Assembly: GCF_005876955.1 (NCBI RefSeq)
Contig: NZ_SSCL01000005.1
Span: 124,001-188,000, forward strand
Length of the DNA: 64,000 bases
Direction: 5' to 3'
Origin: Sinomonas gamaensis
GTDB taxonomy: Bacteria > Actinomycetota > Actinomycetes > Actinomycetales > Micrococcaceae
This document shows, in pieces, positions 16,312 to 25,053 of the stretch. Below the pieces are notes generated by a model. It was not told the origin of the DNA and did not search any database. It was given only the letters and a program-made list of their open reading frames with translations. Within the stretch, counting starts at the first letter, position 1. Every line of letters begins with the position of its first letter. The translations under genes were made by a program, and so were the position numbers.

Positions 16312-18159
16312 CTACTCGAGGACCTCCGAGGCCTCGAGCCATGCGAGTTCGAGCTCCTCCTTCTCGCCGAGCAATGCCTGGAGCTGTTCGTTGAGGCCCG
16401 CGAGCCGCGGGTAGTCCTCGGCGGCTTCTGCCATCTGCGCGTGCAGTTTGGCCTCCTGGTCGGCGATCTTCCCGAGCTGGCGCTCGACGCGGCCGAGCTC
16501 CTTCCGGGCCTGACGCTTCTCGGCCTCGCTCGCTCCCGAGCCGGGGGCCTTGGCCTGGGTCGCTGCTTGGGTCGCTGCCGGAGCCGCCGCGCCCCCGTCG
16601 CCCACTGAATCCGCAGCTGGCTCGGCAGCCGCCAGGGCCTCTTCGCGCAGTTTGAGGTACTGCTCCACGCCTCCGGGGAGGGCGCGCACGGCGCCGTCGC
16701 CCAGGAGCGCGAGCTGGTGGTCGGTGACGCGCTCGAGGAGGTACCGGTCGTGGCTCACCACCACGAGGGTGCCCGGCCACCCGTCGAGGACGTCTTCCAC
16801 GGCCGCGAGCGTGTCGGTGTCGAGGTCGTTCGTCGGCTCGTCGAGCATGAGCACGTTCGGCTCGCCCACGAGCAGGCGCAGCAGCTGGAGGCGGCGCCGC
16901 TCACCGCCCGAGAGCTCCGAGACGCGCGTCCACTGCTTCTGGTTCGTGAACCCGAGCTGTTCGACCAGCTGGCCCGCCGTGAGCTCCTTGGCGCCCACGG
17001 TGAAGGTCTGCCGCTCGCGCTGGATGACCTCGATGACGCGGAGGTCCGCCACGTCATCGAGCTCGCGCACGTCCTGGCTCAAGACCGCGGTCACTACGGT
17101 CTTCCCGCGCTTGACCCGCCCGGAGGTGGGCTGGATGTCCCCTGAGAGGAGCCGCAGGAGGGTGGACTTTCCCGCACCGTTGACGCCGACGAGCCCCACC
17201 CGCTCCCCCGGGGCGAGACGCAGGGTGACGTTGTCGAAGAGAGGTTTCGCGCCGTCGCCCGCTCGGTCGTCGTACGCGAGGGTGACGCCCTCGAGGTCGA
17301 TGACGTCCTTGCCGAGCCGCGCGGTCGCCATCTTGGCCAGGGCCAGCGAATCGCGGGGCTCCGGAACGTCCGCGATGAGCGCGTTGGCCGCGTCGATGCG
17401 GAACTTCGGCTTGGAGGTGCGCGCCGGGGCGCCGCGCCGGAGCCAGGCGAGCTCCTTCTTCATGAGGTTCTGCCGCTTGCCCTCGACCACGGCCGCCATG
17501 CGGTCCCGCTCGGCCCGTGCCAGGACGTAGGCGGCGTAGCCGCCCTCGAAGGGATCGACGATGCCGTCATGCACCTCCCACGTGCCGGTGCAGACCTCGT
17601 CGAGGAACCAGCGGTCGTGGGTCACCACCACGAAGGCGCCCTCATTCGCCCGCCACCGGCTCTTCAGGTGCTGCGCGAGCCACGCGACGCCCTCGACGTC
17701 GAGGTGGTTGGTGGGCTCGTCCAGCATGATCACGTCATGCGGCTCGATAAGGAGCTTCGCGAGGGCCACGCGGCGCTTCTGGCCGCCGGACAGGGAACCG
17801 ACCTGAGCGTGCCAGTCGACGTCTTCGACAAGCCCGGCCATGATCTCGCGGATGCGGGGGTTGGCGGCCCACTCGTAGTCGGCCCGGTCGCCGACGATGG
17901 CCCGCCCCACATCGAGGTCTCCGTCGAGCACGTCGCCCTGGTCGAGGTAGCCCACGTTGACGTCCCGCCGCTTGGTGACGCGGCCGGCGTCCGGCTCGCC
18001 CCGCTGCGCGAGGAGCCTCATGAGCGTGGACTTCCCGTCGCCGTTGCGGCCGACGATCCCAATCCGGTCCCCCTCGTTGAGCCCCACCGTCACGCCATCG
18101 AGGACAGTGCGCGTGCCGAAGGAAATGCGGAGGTTCTCGCCCCCGAGAAGGTGTGCCAC
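16312..18159 (-). CDS. ABC-F family ATPase (Uup-like)
   Basis: 615 residues, two fused ABC domains and no membrane segments. NBD1: Walker A GRNGDGKST, signature LSGGQKRR, Walker B VIMLDEPTNHLD. NBD2: GVNGAGKST, LSGGERRR, VLMLDEPTNDLD. A linker with KKELAWLRRG lies between them, and a charged C-terminal coiled coil begins around SEAEKRQARKELGRV. ABC-F proteins act on ribosomes, and Uup-like members have the C-terminal coiled coil. The GTG at 18159 shares its G with the ispE stop (TAGTG); the 62 extra open codons upstream lie inside ispE and are not credible. Antibiotic-resistance ABC-F is a less likely alternative given the housekeeping context. Confidence 0.93.
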   Translation of the reverse strand: MAHLLGGENLRISFGTRTVLDGVTVGLNEGDRIGIVGRNGDGKSTLMRLLAQRGEPDAGRVTKRRDVNVGYLDQGDVLDGDLDVGRAIVGDRADYEWAANPRIREIMAGLVEDVDWHAQVGSLSGGQKRRVALAKLLIEPHDVIMLDEPTNHLDVEGVAWLAQHLKSRWRANEGAFVVVTHDRWFLDEVCTGTWEVHDGIVDPFEGGYAAYVLARAERDRMAAVVEGKRQNLMKKELAWLRRGAPARTSKPKFRIDAANALIADVPEPRDSLALAKMATARLGKDVIDLEGVTLAYDDRAGDGAKPLFDNVTLRLAPGERVGLVGVNGAGKSTLLRLLSGDIQPTSGRVKRGKTVVTAVLSQDVRELDDVADLRVIEVIQRERQTFTVGAKELTAGQLVEQLGFTNQKQWTRVSELSGGERRRLQLLRLLVGEPNVLMLDEPTNDLDTDTLAAVEDVLDGWPGTLVVVSHDRYLLERVTDHQLALLGDGAVRALPGGVEQYLKLREEALAAAEPAADSVGDGGAAAPAATQAATQAKAPGSGASEAEKRQARKELGRVERQLGKIADQEAKLHAQMAEAAEDYPRLAGLNEQLQALLGEKEELELAWLEASEVLE

Positions 18160-19127
18160 TACAGCAGGGTATCGCTCACGATGCGCGCGCCCGGAACCGG
18201 CCCGTGCACAGGGATCGCAGGGGTGCCGCGGCGCGCGAGCGCCTCGGCGAGGACCGCGGCGGCCTCCGCATCTTCTGCGAGCAGCGCCACGGTCGGGCCG
18301 GACCCCGAGACGAGGGACGCCAGGGCGCCGTGGGAGTCGCCCCACCCGAGGGTGTTGCGGAGGCCGGGCGCGAGCGAGACCGCGGGCCGCTGCAGGTCGT
18401 TGAGCAGGAGGTGGCTCAGGGCTCGGGGATCGCCGGCCCGGACGGCGGCGAGGATTCCGGGCTCGACGTCGATCGGCTCCTCCGCTTCCACGCCCTCCTC
18501 CGCTCGGAGGCGGTCGAGCTCCCGGAACACTGCCGGGGTGCTGAGCCCGAAATCCGCGGGCACGAGGACCCAGTCGAGCCGTGCGGTGGCGAGGGCTGGC
18601 GAGAGCTGATCGCCTACTCCGAGGCCGACGGCGGCCCCTCCGAGGAGCGCGAACGGCACGTCCGCGCCGAGCTCGGCCGCGAGGTGGGCGAGCTCTTCAC
18701 GGGAGAGGCCCGCGCCCCAGAGCGCGTCGCACGCCACGAGCGTGGCGGCAGCATCCGCGGACCCGCCGCCCATGCCGCCTGCCACCGGCACGCGCTTGGT
18801 GATCTCGAGGTGCACCCCGGTCGGGTGCTCCGAGACCTCCGCCATGAGGGCGGCCGCGCGCACCGCGAGGTTCCGCTCGTCGAGCGGGATCTCGAGCTCG
18901 TCGACGTCCAGGGTGCTCTCCGGGCTCACGCTCACCGTGATGCCGGGCTCATCGCGGACGGTAGCCGTGACCTCCTCGAAGAGCGATACCGCGAGATACA
19001 CGCTCGCCACGCTGTGGTAGCCGTCCGGCCGGAGCGGCCCCACCTGGAGCGAGACATTGACCTTGCCAGGGGCCTTCGCCCGTACCGATCTCCGGCCCGT
19101 GCCGCCCGCTGAACGCATGTCCCCCAC
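18159..19127 (-). CDS. ispE: 4-diphosphocytidyl-2-C-methyl-D-erythritol kinase
   Basis: 322 residues. A GHMP kinase of the MEP pathway, supplying isoprenoid precursors. The substrate-binding start APGKVNVSL is present, as is the glycine-rich ATP loop PVAGGMGGGSADAAATL. It starts at the GTG at 19127 just after the rsmA stop; an in-frame ATG at 19118 is an alternative. It follows rsmA and precedes the ABC-F gene, a conserved rpfB-rsmA-ispE order. uppS, which uses the pathway's products, lies elsewhere in the window. Confidence 0.96.
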   Translation of the reverse strand: MGDMRSAGGTGRRSVRAKAPGKVNVSLQVGPLRPDGYHSVASVYLAVSLFEEVTATVRDEPGITVSVSPESTLDVDELEIPLDERNLAVRAAALMAEVSEHPTGVHLEITKRVPVAGGMGGGSADAAATLVACDALWGAGLSREELAHLAAELGADVPFALLGGAAVGLGVGDQLSPALATARLDWVLVPADFGLSTPAVFRELDRLRAEEGVEAEEPIDVEPGILAAVRAGDPRALSHLLLNDLQRPAVSLAPGLRNTLGWGDSHGALASLVSGSGPTVALLAEDAEAAAVLAEALARRGTPAIPVHGPVPGARIVSDTLL

Positions 19128-19128
19128 G

Positions 19129-19986
19129 CTATCCCAGGGCCTCGCGCTGCTCGGCGATCCTTGCGAATTCCTCGATGCCGAGCGTCTCGCCGCGGGCGCT
19201 CGGGTCCACTCCCGCCGCGACCAGGGCGCGCTCGGCCGCCGGAGCTCCGCCGGCCCAGCCTGCGAGCGCAGCCCGCAGCGTCTTGCGGCGCTGGGCGAAG
19301 GCGGCGTCGATGACGGCGAAGACCTCGGTGCGTGCCGCCGTCGTCCGCGGAGGCTCGGAGCGCTCGAAGGCGACCAGGCCGGAGTGGATGCGGGGGGCGG
19401 GCCAGAAGACGTTGGTGCCGATCACGCCGGCCTTGCGCATGGTGCCGTACCACGCCGCCTTGACGCTCGGGACGCCGTAGATCTTCGATCCGGGCTCGGC
19501 AGCGAGGCGGTCCGCAACCTCGTCCTGCACCATCACGAGCCCGTGGCGCAGGCTCGGGAAATGCTCGAGCAGGTGCAGGACCACCGGCACCGCGACGTTG
19601 TAGGGAAGGTTTGCGACGATCGCGCTGGGCTCCTGCGGAAGGTCCGTGACCTTCAGGGCGTCGGCGAGGACCAGGTCGAAACGGTCGACGGCGCCCGGCC
19701 GCCACTTGGCGACCGTCTCCGGCAGCCGCTTGGCGAGCTTCGGGTCGATCTCGACGGCGACGACGCGGCGCGCGGCGTCGAGCAGCCCGAGCGTGAGGGA
19801 CCCAAGACCAGGGCCGACCTCCAGCACCGTCTCGTCCGGATCGACCTTGGCCGCCGTCACGATGCGCCGGATCGTGTTGCCGTCGATCACGAAGTTCTGG
19901 CCCAGAGTCTTGGTGGGGCGGATGCCGAGCTCGTCGGCGAGCGCCCGGATGTCGGCCGCCCCGAGCAGGTGCGCGGGTTCAGTCAC
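19129..19986 (-). CDS. rsmA: 16S rRNA adenine(1518/1519)-N6-dimethyltransferase
   Basis: 285 residues. It dimethylates two adjacent adenosines in helix 45 of 16S rRNA. The SAM-binding motif [16 protein letters not shown] and the catalytic [10 protein letters not shown] motif are seen, with the N-terminal KTLGQNFV typical of KsgA. The GTG at 19986 has AGGA about 7 bases upstream. It lies directly upstream of ispE (one base between) and is separated from rpfB by a REP-like palindrome. Confidence 0.97.
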   Translation of the reverse strand: MTEPAHLLGAADIRALADELGIRPTKTLGQNFVIDGNTIRRIVTAAKVDPDETVLEVGPGLGSLTLGLLDAARRVVAVEIDPKLAKRLPETVAKWRPGAVDRFDLVLADALKVTDLPQEPSAIVANLPYNVAVPVVLHLLEHFPSLRHGLVMVQDEVADRLAAEPGSKIYGVPSVKAAWYGTMRKAGVIGTNVFWPAPRIHSGLVAFERSEPPRTTAARTEVFAVIDAAFAQRRKTLRAALAGWAGGAPAAERALVAAGVDPSARGETLGIEEFARIAEQREALG

Positions 19987-20014
19987 CAGAGCATCCTATC
20001 GGTGGCCTTAACCC

Positions 20015-20066
20015 GTTGCGCCGTCACGTCCGCAGGGTGTGGACCCGGCGGACGTGACGGCGCAAG
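20015..20066. repeat. REP-like palindrome family A, copy 2
   Basis: An 18-base arm TTGCGCCGTCACGTCCGC (20016-20033) pairs perfectly with 20048-20065. Inside it GGGT (20035-20038) pairs with ACCC (20043-20046). It lies 10 bases past the rpfB stop and may act as its terminator. Confidence 0.85.
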
Positions 20067-20075
20067 CGAGACGTA

Positions 20076-21224
20076 TCAGCTCTTGGCAGCCCAGGCGCAG
20101 CCCCACGGGGACAGGCCGGCCTTCGCGTAGTACGTGTTCGCGACGGCGATCTGCTGGGCCTTCGTGGCGAGGGAGGCGTTCGGCGCGTACTGGCCGCCGC
20201 CGTTGGCCATCCAGGACGAGATGTCGAACTGGAGGCCGCCGTAGTAGCCGTTGCCCGTGTTAGCCGCCCAGTTGCCACTGGACTCGCACTGGGCGATCTT
20301 GTCCCACATGGCCTCGTTCATCATGGCCGGGGCGTCCGTGCTGGTGGGCGCCGCGGCGGGTGCGGGCTTCGGCTTCGTGCCCACGAGGATCTTCTGGGCC
20401 ACGGGCTGCACCGTCACGTTCTGGGAGACGAGCGTGCGCCCGGCCTCGCGTCCGTCGACGGTGAGGACCTGGTAGTTCTTGACGAGCGAACCGGCGACGC
20501 CCTGCTGGACGACCTTGGTATCGCCGACCGTGAGGTCGGGGCTGTCGGTCTTCTCGATGCTGAAGGGGATGGGCTCCGTGACGGTATCTGCCTTGCCGGC
20601 ATCCACCCGCGTGACCTTGAGGACCGTGCCGCTCACGATCGGGCTGTTGGAGGGCAGCGACACGTGGTCGTTGGCCGTGAGGGTGAGCCCAAGCTCGGTG
20701 AGGAGCTCGCCTACGGTGGCAGCCGCCGTCGTCCGCGTCACGGCCTGGCCGTCGACGAGGATGGTGACGTCCTTCGGAGTGGTGATCGCCACCACGCTGC
20801 CCTGCGGCGAAAGCTGCGTGGAGCCCGCCAGAGAAACGACGCTGTTCGACGCGACTCCGAGCTGGCGGACGAGGTCGTCGACCGTGGGAACTGTGGTCTC
20901 GACTGTGCGCTGGGCGCCGTCGAGCTTGACGGTCACTTCCTTGGAGCGGCTAACGGTGATGACGGAGCCATTCTGGATGCCCTCCGAGAGGGCCGGCTGG
21001 ACGAGATCGCTGGGCTTGATCTCCACATTGGCGCCCCGGACCGCCTGCTCGACGGTTCCGGCGAAGGTCTGGACCATGCTGGACTTGCCGTCGATGCTGA
21101 CCGTGACGGTCTTGGTATTGGCCACGAAGGCGGTCGTGCCGAGCACGAGCGCACCGACGACCGCGACCTGACCGGCGATTCTGAACGGCTTCGCCGTCGC
21201 GCTTTCAGCGGAGTATCTGCTCAC
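20076..21224 (-). CDS. rpfB: Resuscitation-promoting factor, RpfB-like
   Basis: 382 residues: a short cytoplasmic start and signal/anchor helix ([14 protein letters not shown], about 20-34), three DUF348 repeats (VTVSIDGK.., VTVKLDGA.., VTILVDGQ..), a G5-like domain, a Pro/Ala linker and a C-terminal lysozyme-like Rpf domain. The catalytic glutamate is about residue 314 in AQCESSGNW, with paired Cys313 and Cys376. It is a secreted or membrane-anchored muralytic enzyme that promotes exit from dormancy. The GTG at 21224 follows AAGGG by about five bases; 54 upstream open codons are rejected. It sits in the classic tatD-rpfB-rsmA-ispE order. Confidence 0.95.
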   Translation of the reverse strand: MSRYSAESATAKPFRIAGQVAVVGALVLGTTAFVANTKTVTVSIDGKSSMVQTFAGTVEQAVRGANVEIKPSDLVQPALSEGIQNGSVITVSRSKEVTVKLDGAQRTVETTVPTVDDLVRQLGVASNSVVSLAGSTQLSPQGSVVAITTPKDVTILVDGQAVTRTTAAATVGELLTELGLTLTANDHVSLPSNSPIVSGTVLKVTRVDAGKADTVTEPIPFSIEKTDSPDLTVGDTKVVQQGVAGSLVKNYQVLTVDGREAGRTLVSQNVTVQPVAQKILVGTKPKPAPAAAPTSTDAPAMMNEAMWDKIAQCESSGNWAANTGNGYYGGLQFDISSWMANGGGQYAPNASLATKAQQIAVANTYYAKAGLSPWGCAWAAKS

Positions 21225-21421
21225 AAGGGCCCTTACCTCGCAGGACCGGGCACGGGAGGAGCAGGACGGGGCACAAGGGGTGGGCCCGGCCCAGCGCGCG
21301 TGGTGCGCAAGGGCTTTCGCGTCCGCGGGCCTTCCCCGACCCCGGCTATTGACCCCCACCGTAATCGAAGCGTTATCAAAGGGCAAACCAAGATTACGTT
21401 CCGGTCACGTCAGAAGGGAGT

Positions 21422-22372
21422 TCACTCCCAATTTCCGTAGGCCTCGACGGTGTTCTCGGAGATGCGCGAACACAGCTCCGCGAGGTCGGCGTCCAGCACT
21501 TCGGCCATGCTCCTGACCGTGTACGGGACCATATAGCTCGCGTTCGGGCGGCCCCTGTAAGGGTGCGGGGTCAGAAACGGCGAGTCGGTCTCGACCAGCA
21601 CCCGCGAGGGCTCGGCGACCGCCAGTGCCCGGCGCAGGTTCTCGGCGTTCTTGAAGGTGAGTGTGCCGGCGAACGAGAGGAACCAGCCGCGCTCGTTGCA
21701 CACGCGCGCCAAGTCCTCGTCCCCGGAGAAACAGTGGAAGACAACGCGTTCGGGTGCGCCTTCCTCGCCAAGGATGCGGACCACGTCGTCGTGCGCCTCC
21801 CGGTCGTGGATCTGCAGGGTGAGCCCGAGGCGCTTCGCGATGTCGATGTGGCGACGGAAGGACTCCCGCTGGACCTCGAGCGCCTCGCCGTGCGTGCGGT
21901 AGTAGTCAAGGCCGGTCTCCCCGATCGCGCGGACCCGCGGGTGTGAGGCGAGCTGCTCGATCTCCGCCAGCGCTGACTCGAACTCGCCACGGGCGGCGTA
22001 GCGGGGGGCGTCGTTCGGATGGAGGGCCACCGCGCCGAGGAGCCGCTGATCGATCTCAAGCGCCTCGACGGTGAAACGGGATGACGGCAGGTCACACCCG
22101 ACCTGCACCGCCCGGTGCACGCCCACGGCCTCCGCAGCGTCCAGGGCCTCGCGGACGCCCACCTCGACGAGCCCGTCCCGGAAGTTCAGGTGGGTGTGGT
22201 TGTCCATGACGGGCACGGGCAGCGGCTCGGGTGCCGGCGGATACTCGAGGCGGCGCTTGCGGCCCGATTCGTCGTGGGCCGACCGGATTTCGCCAGCGCC
22301 TCCGCGCGGGCCCGCGTCGGTTCCCTCGGCATCGTTCCAGCGGTACGGAGCGGGGGGAAGCGAGGCACACAT
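21422..22372 (-). CDS. tatD: TatD family metal-dependent hydrolase
   Basis: 316 residues. An amidohydrolase-fold TIM barrel; TatD proteins are metal-dependent DNases or phosphoesterases. Metal-binding residues are visible in MDNHTHLNF, in GETGLDYY and in a central IHDRE, with VETDSPFLTPHP near the end. A roughly 60-residue N-terminal extension (MCASLPPAPYRW..) precedes the barrel. Start uncertain: the ATG at 22372 has GGAGGG very close, while the in-frame ATG at 22396 has AGGG at better spacing. It is upstream of rpfB across a 197-base spacer; no metG is seen beside it. Confidence 0.92.
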   Translation of the reverse strand: MCASLPPAPYRWNDAEGTDAGPRGGAGEIRSAHDESGRKRRLEYPPAPEPLPVPVMDNHTHLNFRDGLVEVGVREALDAAEAVGVHRAVQVGCDLPSSRFTVEALEIDQRLLGAVALHPNDAPRYAARGEFESALAEIEQLASHPRVRAIGETGLDYYRTHGEALEVQRESFRRHIDIAKRLGLTLQIHDREAHDDVVRILGEEGAPERVVFHCFSGDEDLARVCNERGWFLSFAGTLTFKNAENLRRALAVAEPSRVLVETDSPFLTPHPYRGRPNASYMVPYTVRSMAEVLDADLAELCSRISENTVEAYGNWE

Positions 22373-22423
22373 GCCCTCCACTCTAATTCGCCGCATCGCC
22401 GACCCTGTGCCGCGAGGGCCCAG

Positions 22424-22522
22424 CCGAAGTCACCTTCTCGAACCCAGGTCACCCTCTCGCCGGGCCGAAGTCACCGTCTCGCACCCAAGTCGCACTGGTG
22501 GGAACTTCTGCGCGAGAAGGTG
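22424..22522. repeat. Short repeat array C (AAGTCACCnTCTCG) with inverted partner
   Basis: CCGAAGTCACCTTCTCG (22424-22440), GGTCACCCTCTCG (22447-22459) and CCGAAGTCACCGTCTCG (22464-22480) are tandem variants, spaced by ACCCA or CCGGG. Downstream GCGAGAAGGTGACTGCG (about 22512-22528) is their reverse complement. The array lies between divergent tatD and moxR (22373-22663). Confidence 0.65.
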
Positions 22523-22663
22523 ACTGCGCTCGGGCTCCGGGCCTCACAGCGGAGCCACAGAATGAGGCTGAGTCGAAGCGGCCTCTTGCGGGTAACGTGG
22601 ACTGCACACAGGTGTGACGGACGTCTCCTCCCGGTCACGCCTCCGCCGGGTCGAGGGGGACGC

Positions 22664-23701
22664 ATGGATGTGCATCACGCCGCCGGGACCGCACTCAGCC
22701 AGCTGAGCGCCGGCCCTCCACCCGCCCCCATGGCCGCGCCCCGCTTCAGCGAGACGTGCGAGCGGATCCTCGCGTCCGTGGATCAGGTGATCGACGGGAA
22801 GGCCGAGGCCTCGCGCGTGGCGCTCACCGTCCTTCTGGCCCAGGGCCACCTCCTCGTCGAGGACGTCCCGGGCGTGGGCAAGACGATGCTCGCGAAGACC
22901 CTCGCGAGGACGATCGACTGTTCCGTGAGCAGGATCCAGTTCACGCCGGACCTCCTGCCGAGCGACGTCACGGGAGTGTCGATCTACAATCAGGCCACCC
23001 GCCAGTTCGAGTTCCGGCCGGGTGCCGTCTTCGCGAACATCGTCATCGGCGACGAGATCAACCGAGCCTCGGCGAAGACGCAGTCGGCCCTCCTCGAGTG
23101 CATGGAGGAGCACCAGGTCACCGTGGACGGGACGTCGTACGGCCTGAGTGAGCCGTTCATGGTGATAGCGACGCAGAATCCGATCGAGATGGAAGGGACG
23201 TATCCCCTGCCCGAGGCCCAGCGCGACCGCTTCATGGCACGGATTTCCATGGGGTACCCCGACGAAGCCGCCGAGATCGAGATGCTCGAGAGCCACCAGT
23301 CCGAATCGCCCCTGCTCTCCGTCCAGCCCGTCGCGGAGGCCTCTGAGGTCGCAGCCATGATCGAGACGGTGAAAGACGTGTACGTCTCCGACCCTGTGAA
23401 GGAGTACACGGTGGCCCTCGGCAAGGCCACGAGGACGAGCGATCGCCTGCGCCTCGGCGCGAGCCCCCGCGCGATCCTCCAACTGCTCCGGGCGGCCAAG
23501 GCCCGCGCCGCGCTCGACGGTCGGGACTTCGTCCTCCCGGACGACGTTGCCGCGATGGCACCGGCGGTCCTCACGCACCGGCTCATCTTGGACCGTCGGG
23601 CGGCCGGGGCGGGACTCACGGCAGCCGGTGTGGTGGAAGCCTTGGTCGCCTCGGTGCCGTTGCCGTCCGACGGCGCGTCCCGCCTCCGCCGTCAAGGCTG
23701 A
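22664..23701 (+). CDS. MoxR family AAA+ ATPase
   Basis: 345 residues. Walker A EDVPGVGKTML (about 66-76), Walker B NIVIGDEINRA, sensor motif ATQNPIEMEGTYPLPEAQ. MoxR ATPases act as chaperones maturing partner proteins, typically with DUF58/VWA partners encoded alongside, as here. The ATG at 22664 follows GAGGGGGA; an open frame extends 183 codons upstream through the repeat array and is rejected. First gene of a three-gene operon with a DUF58 protein and a transglutaminase. Confidence 0.93.
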   Translation: MDVHHAAGTALSQLSAGPPPAPMAAPRFSETCERILASVDQVIDGKAEASRVALTVLLAQGHLLVEDVPGVGKTMLAKTLARTIDCSVSRIQFTPDLLPSDVTGVSIYNQATRQFEFRPGAVFANIVIGDEINRASAKTQSALLECMEEHQVTVDGTSYGLSEPFMVIATQNPIEMEGTYPLPEAQRDRFMARISMGYPDEAAEIEMLESHQSESPLLSVQPVAEASEVAAMIETVKDVYVSDPVKEYTVALGKATRTSDRLRLGASPRAILQLLRAAKARAALDGRDFVLPDDVAAMAPAVLTHRLILDRRAAGAGLTAAGVVEALVASVPLPSDGASRLRRQG

Positions 23702-23706
23702 TTCCT

Positions 23707-25053
23707 GTGGCGCTCCCAAGCTGGCCCGGAACGTCTTGGCAGGGCAAGCTCACCGCGGCCGGATGGGGCTTCGTCGGCACGGGCGCGGCGGTCCTCCTCG
23801 CGGCCCAGGCCATGGGCAGGAGGGACCTCCTCCACCTCGCCGTCTTCCTCCTGCTCGTTCCGGCTGCTGCATGGATCTCGAACAGGCTCTTCCGCCCAGG
23901 ACTCAGGGTTGACCGGGCCACGAGCCCGCCCGTCGTGGAGGCGGGGCAGCGCGCAGAGGTCCACCTCACAGTTCGCCACTCGGGCGTGCTCGTGGGGCGC
24001 ATGTCCATGGCGGAGCTCCTTCCCACGGCGCTGGGAACGGGGCCGGAATTCGGCTACCCCGGGCGGACGGTGGGCGCCGACGGTGCCAGCCGGTACCGCT
24101 ACCAGCTCCTGTGCCCGCGCCGTGGCCTCTACACCCTCGGGCCGGTGGAGGCCCGCTCGACGGACGTCTTCGGGGTCGCCGAGCAGCGGACTCGCATCGA
24201 CGCGGGCACCCAGCTCGTGGTGACCCCAGCCCCCGTTCCGCTCGCCGCCTCCGTGCTCTCGGGGCTCCGTGGCATCGAGGGGGTCATCGCCACCCGGATG
24301 CAAGCCAATCCGTCGGAAGACGACGTGATGACGCGCGAGTACCGGCACGGCGATCCCATGCGCCGGGTCCATTGGGCTGCGACCGCTCGCCATGGCGAGC
24401 TCATGGTGCGGCAGGAGGAATCGGCCACTTCCCCCGAGGCGACCATCATCCTGGACCTGCGGAAGGATGCGTTTCCGGCTTCCACCGGTCACCCCGTTCC
24501 ATCCGGGGAATGGTCTCCGGCCTCGGAGGAGTTCGAATGGGCCGTCAGGGCTGCCGTCTCCGTGGCGGCGCACCTCTCCGACCTGGATTACACGCTGCGG
24601 CTCCTCGACGTCGACGGGAGCCTCGCGCTCTCCCACTCGATCTCCGCCACTGAGCCCGATGCGCCGGACTACGCTGGCAGGCCCGGCCTCGCAGCGGTGG
24701 CCGAGGGCCTGGCCGCGATCCTTCCCAGAGCTGCCGACACGGGGAACCACGGGCAGACGCACGCGAGCGAGGGGTTCGGCGACCTCCTGCTGGACCGTGT
24801 CGAGGCCCATGGCCAGCGCGGCCCCATCGTTGCCATCCTCGGCCGAACGAGCACCGACGATGCACGAGTGCTCGCGCCAGCGGCGGCCACGACGGAACGC
24901 GCGCTCGCCGTCGTCGTCACGGAGCGCGCCGGCACCTGCCGCGCGGCGGTGCAGGCGCTGCGCTCCGCGGGATGGCTCGCGGTCGAGGTCACTCCCCGTA
25001 CCCGGGTGGACACCGCGTGGTTGGCCCTCACCGAGGAGGTGGCCGCATGGTGA
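23707..25053 (+). CDS. DUF58 domain-containing membrane protein
   Basis: 448 residues. Two hydrophobic N-terminal segments (about 15-55: AGWGFVGTGAAVLLAAQAMG, then LLHLAVFLLLVPAAAWI), a beta-rich extracytoplasmic-type region, then the DUF58 signature YRHGDPMRRVHWAATARHGE (about residues 215-235). The rest resembles a von Willebrand-type fold. It starts at GTG 23707, five bases after the moxR stop. DUF58 proteins are presumed clients of MoxR; a role in envelope or transglutaminase assembly is inference from the operon. Confidence 0.9.
   Translation: MALPSWPGTSWQGKLTAAGWGFVGTGAAVLLAAQAMGRRDLLHLAVFLLLVPAAAWISNRLFRPGLRVDRATSPPVVEAGQRAEVHLTVRHSGVLVGRMSMAELLPTALGTGPEFGYPGRTVGADGASRYRYQLLCPRRGLYTLGPVEARSTDVFGVAEQRTRIDAGTQLVVTPAPVPLAASVLSGLRGIEGVIATRMQANPSEDDVMTREYRHGDPMRRVHWAATARHGELMVRQEESATSPEATIILDLRKDAFPASTGHPVPSGEWSPASEEFEWAVRAAVSVAAHLSDLDYTLRLLDVDGSLALSHSISATEPDAPDYAGRPGLAAVAEGLAAILPRAADTGNHGQTHASEGFGDLLLDRVEAHGQRGPIVAILGRTSTDDARVLAPAAATTERALAVVVTERAGTCRAAVQALRSAGWLAVEVTPRTRVDTAWLALTEEVAAW

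Noticed and set aside
18160-18345. A 62-residue N-terminal extension of the ABC-F protein
   Set aside because: It lies wholly inside ispE in another frame, and the GTG at 18159 starts exactly at the family N-terminus.
21225-21421. c-di-AMP (ydaO-type) riboswitch upstream of rpfB
   Set aside because: Such riboswitches precede some actinobacterial rpf genes, but I could not recognise the conserved core here. Only a GTAATC/GATTAC inverted pair and AT-rich patches were seen; a covariance-model search would decide.
22424-22528. CRISPR-like array
   Set aside because: Units are only about 15-20 bases with degenerate sequence and spacers of 5-7 bases, one unit is inverted, and no cas gene is present.
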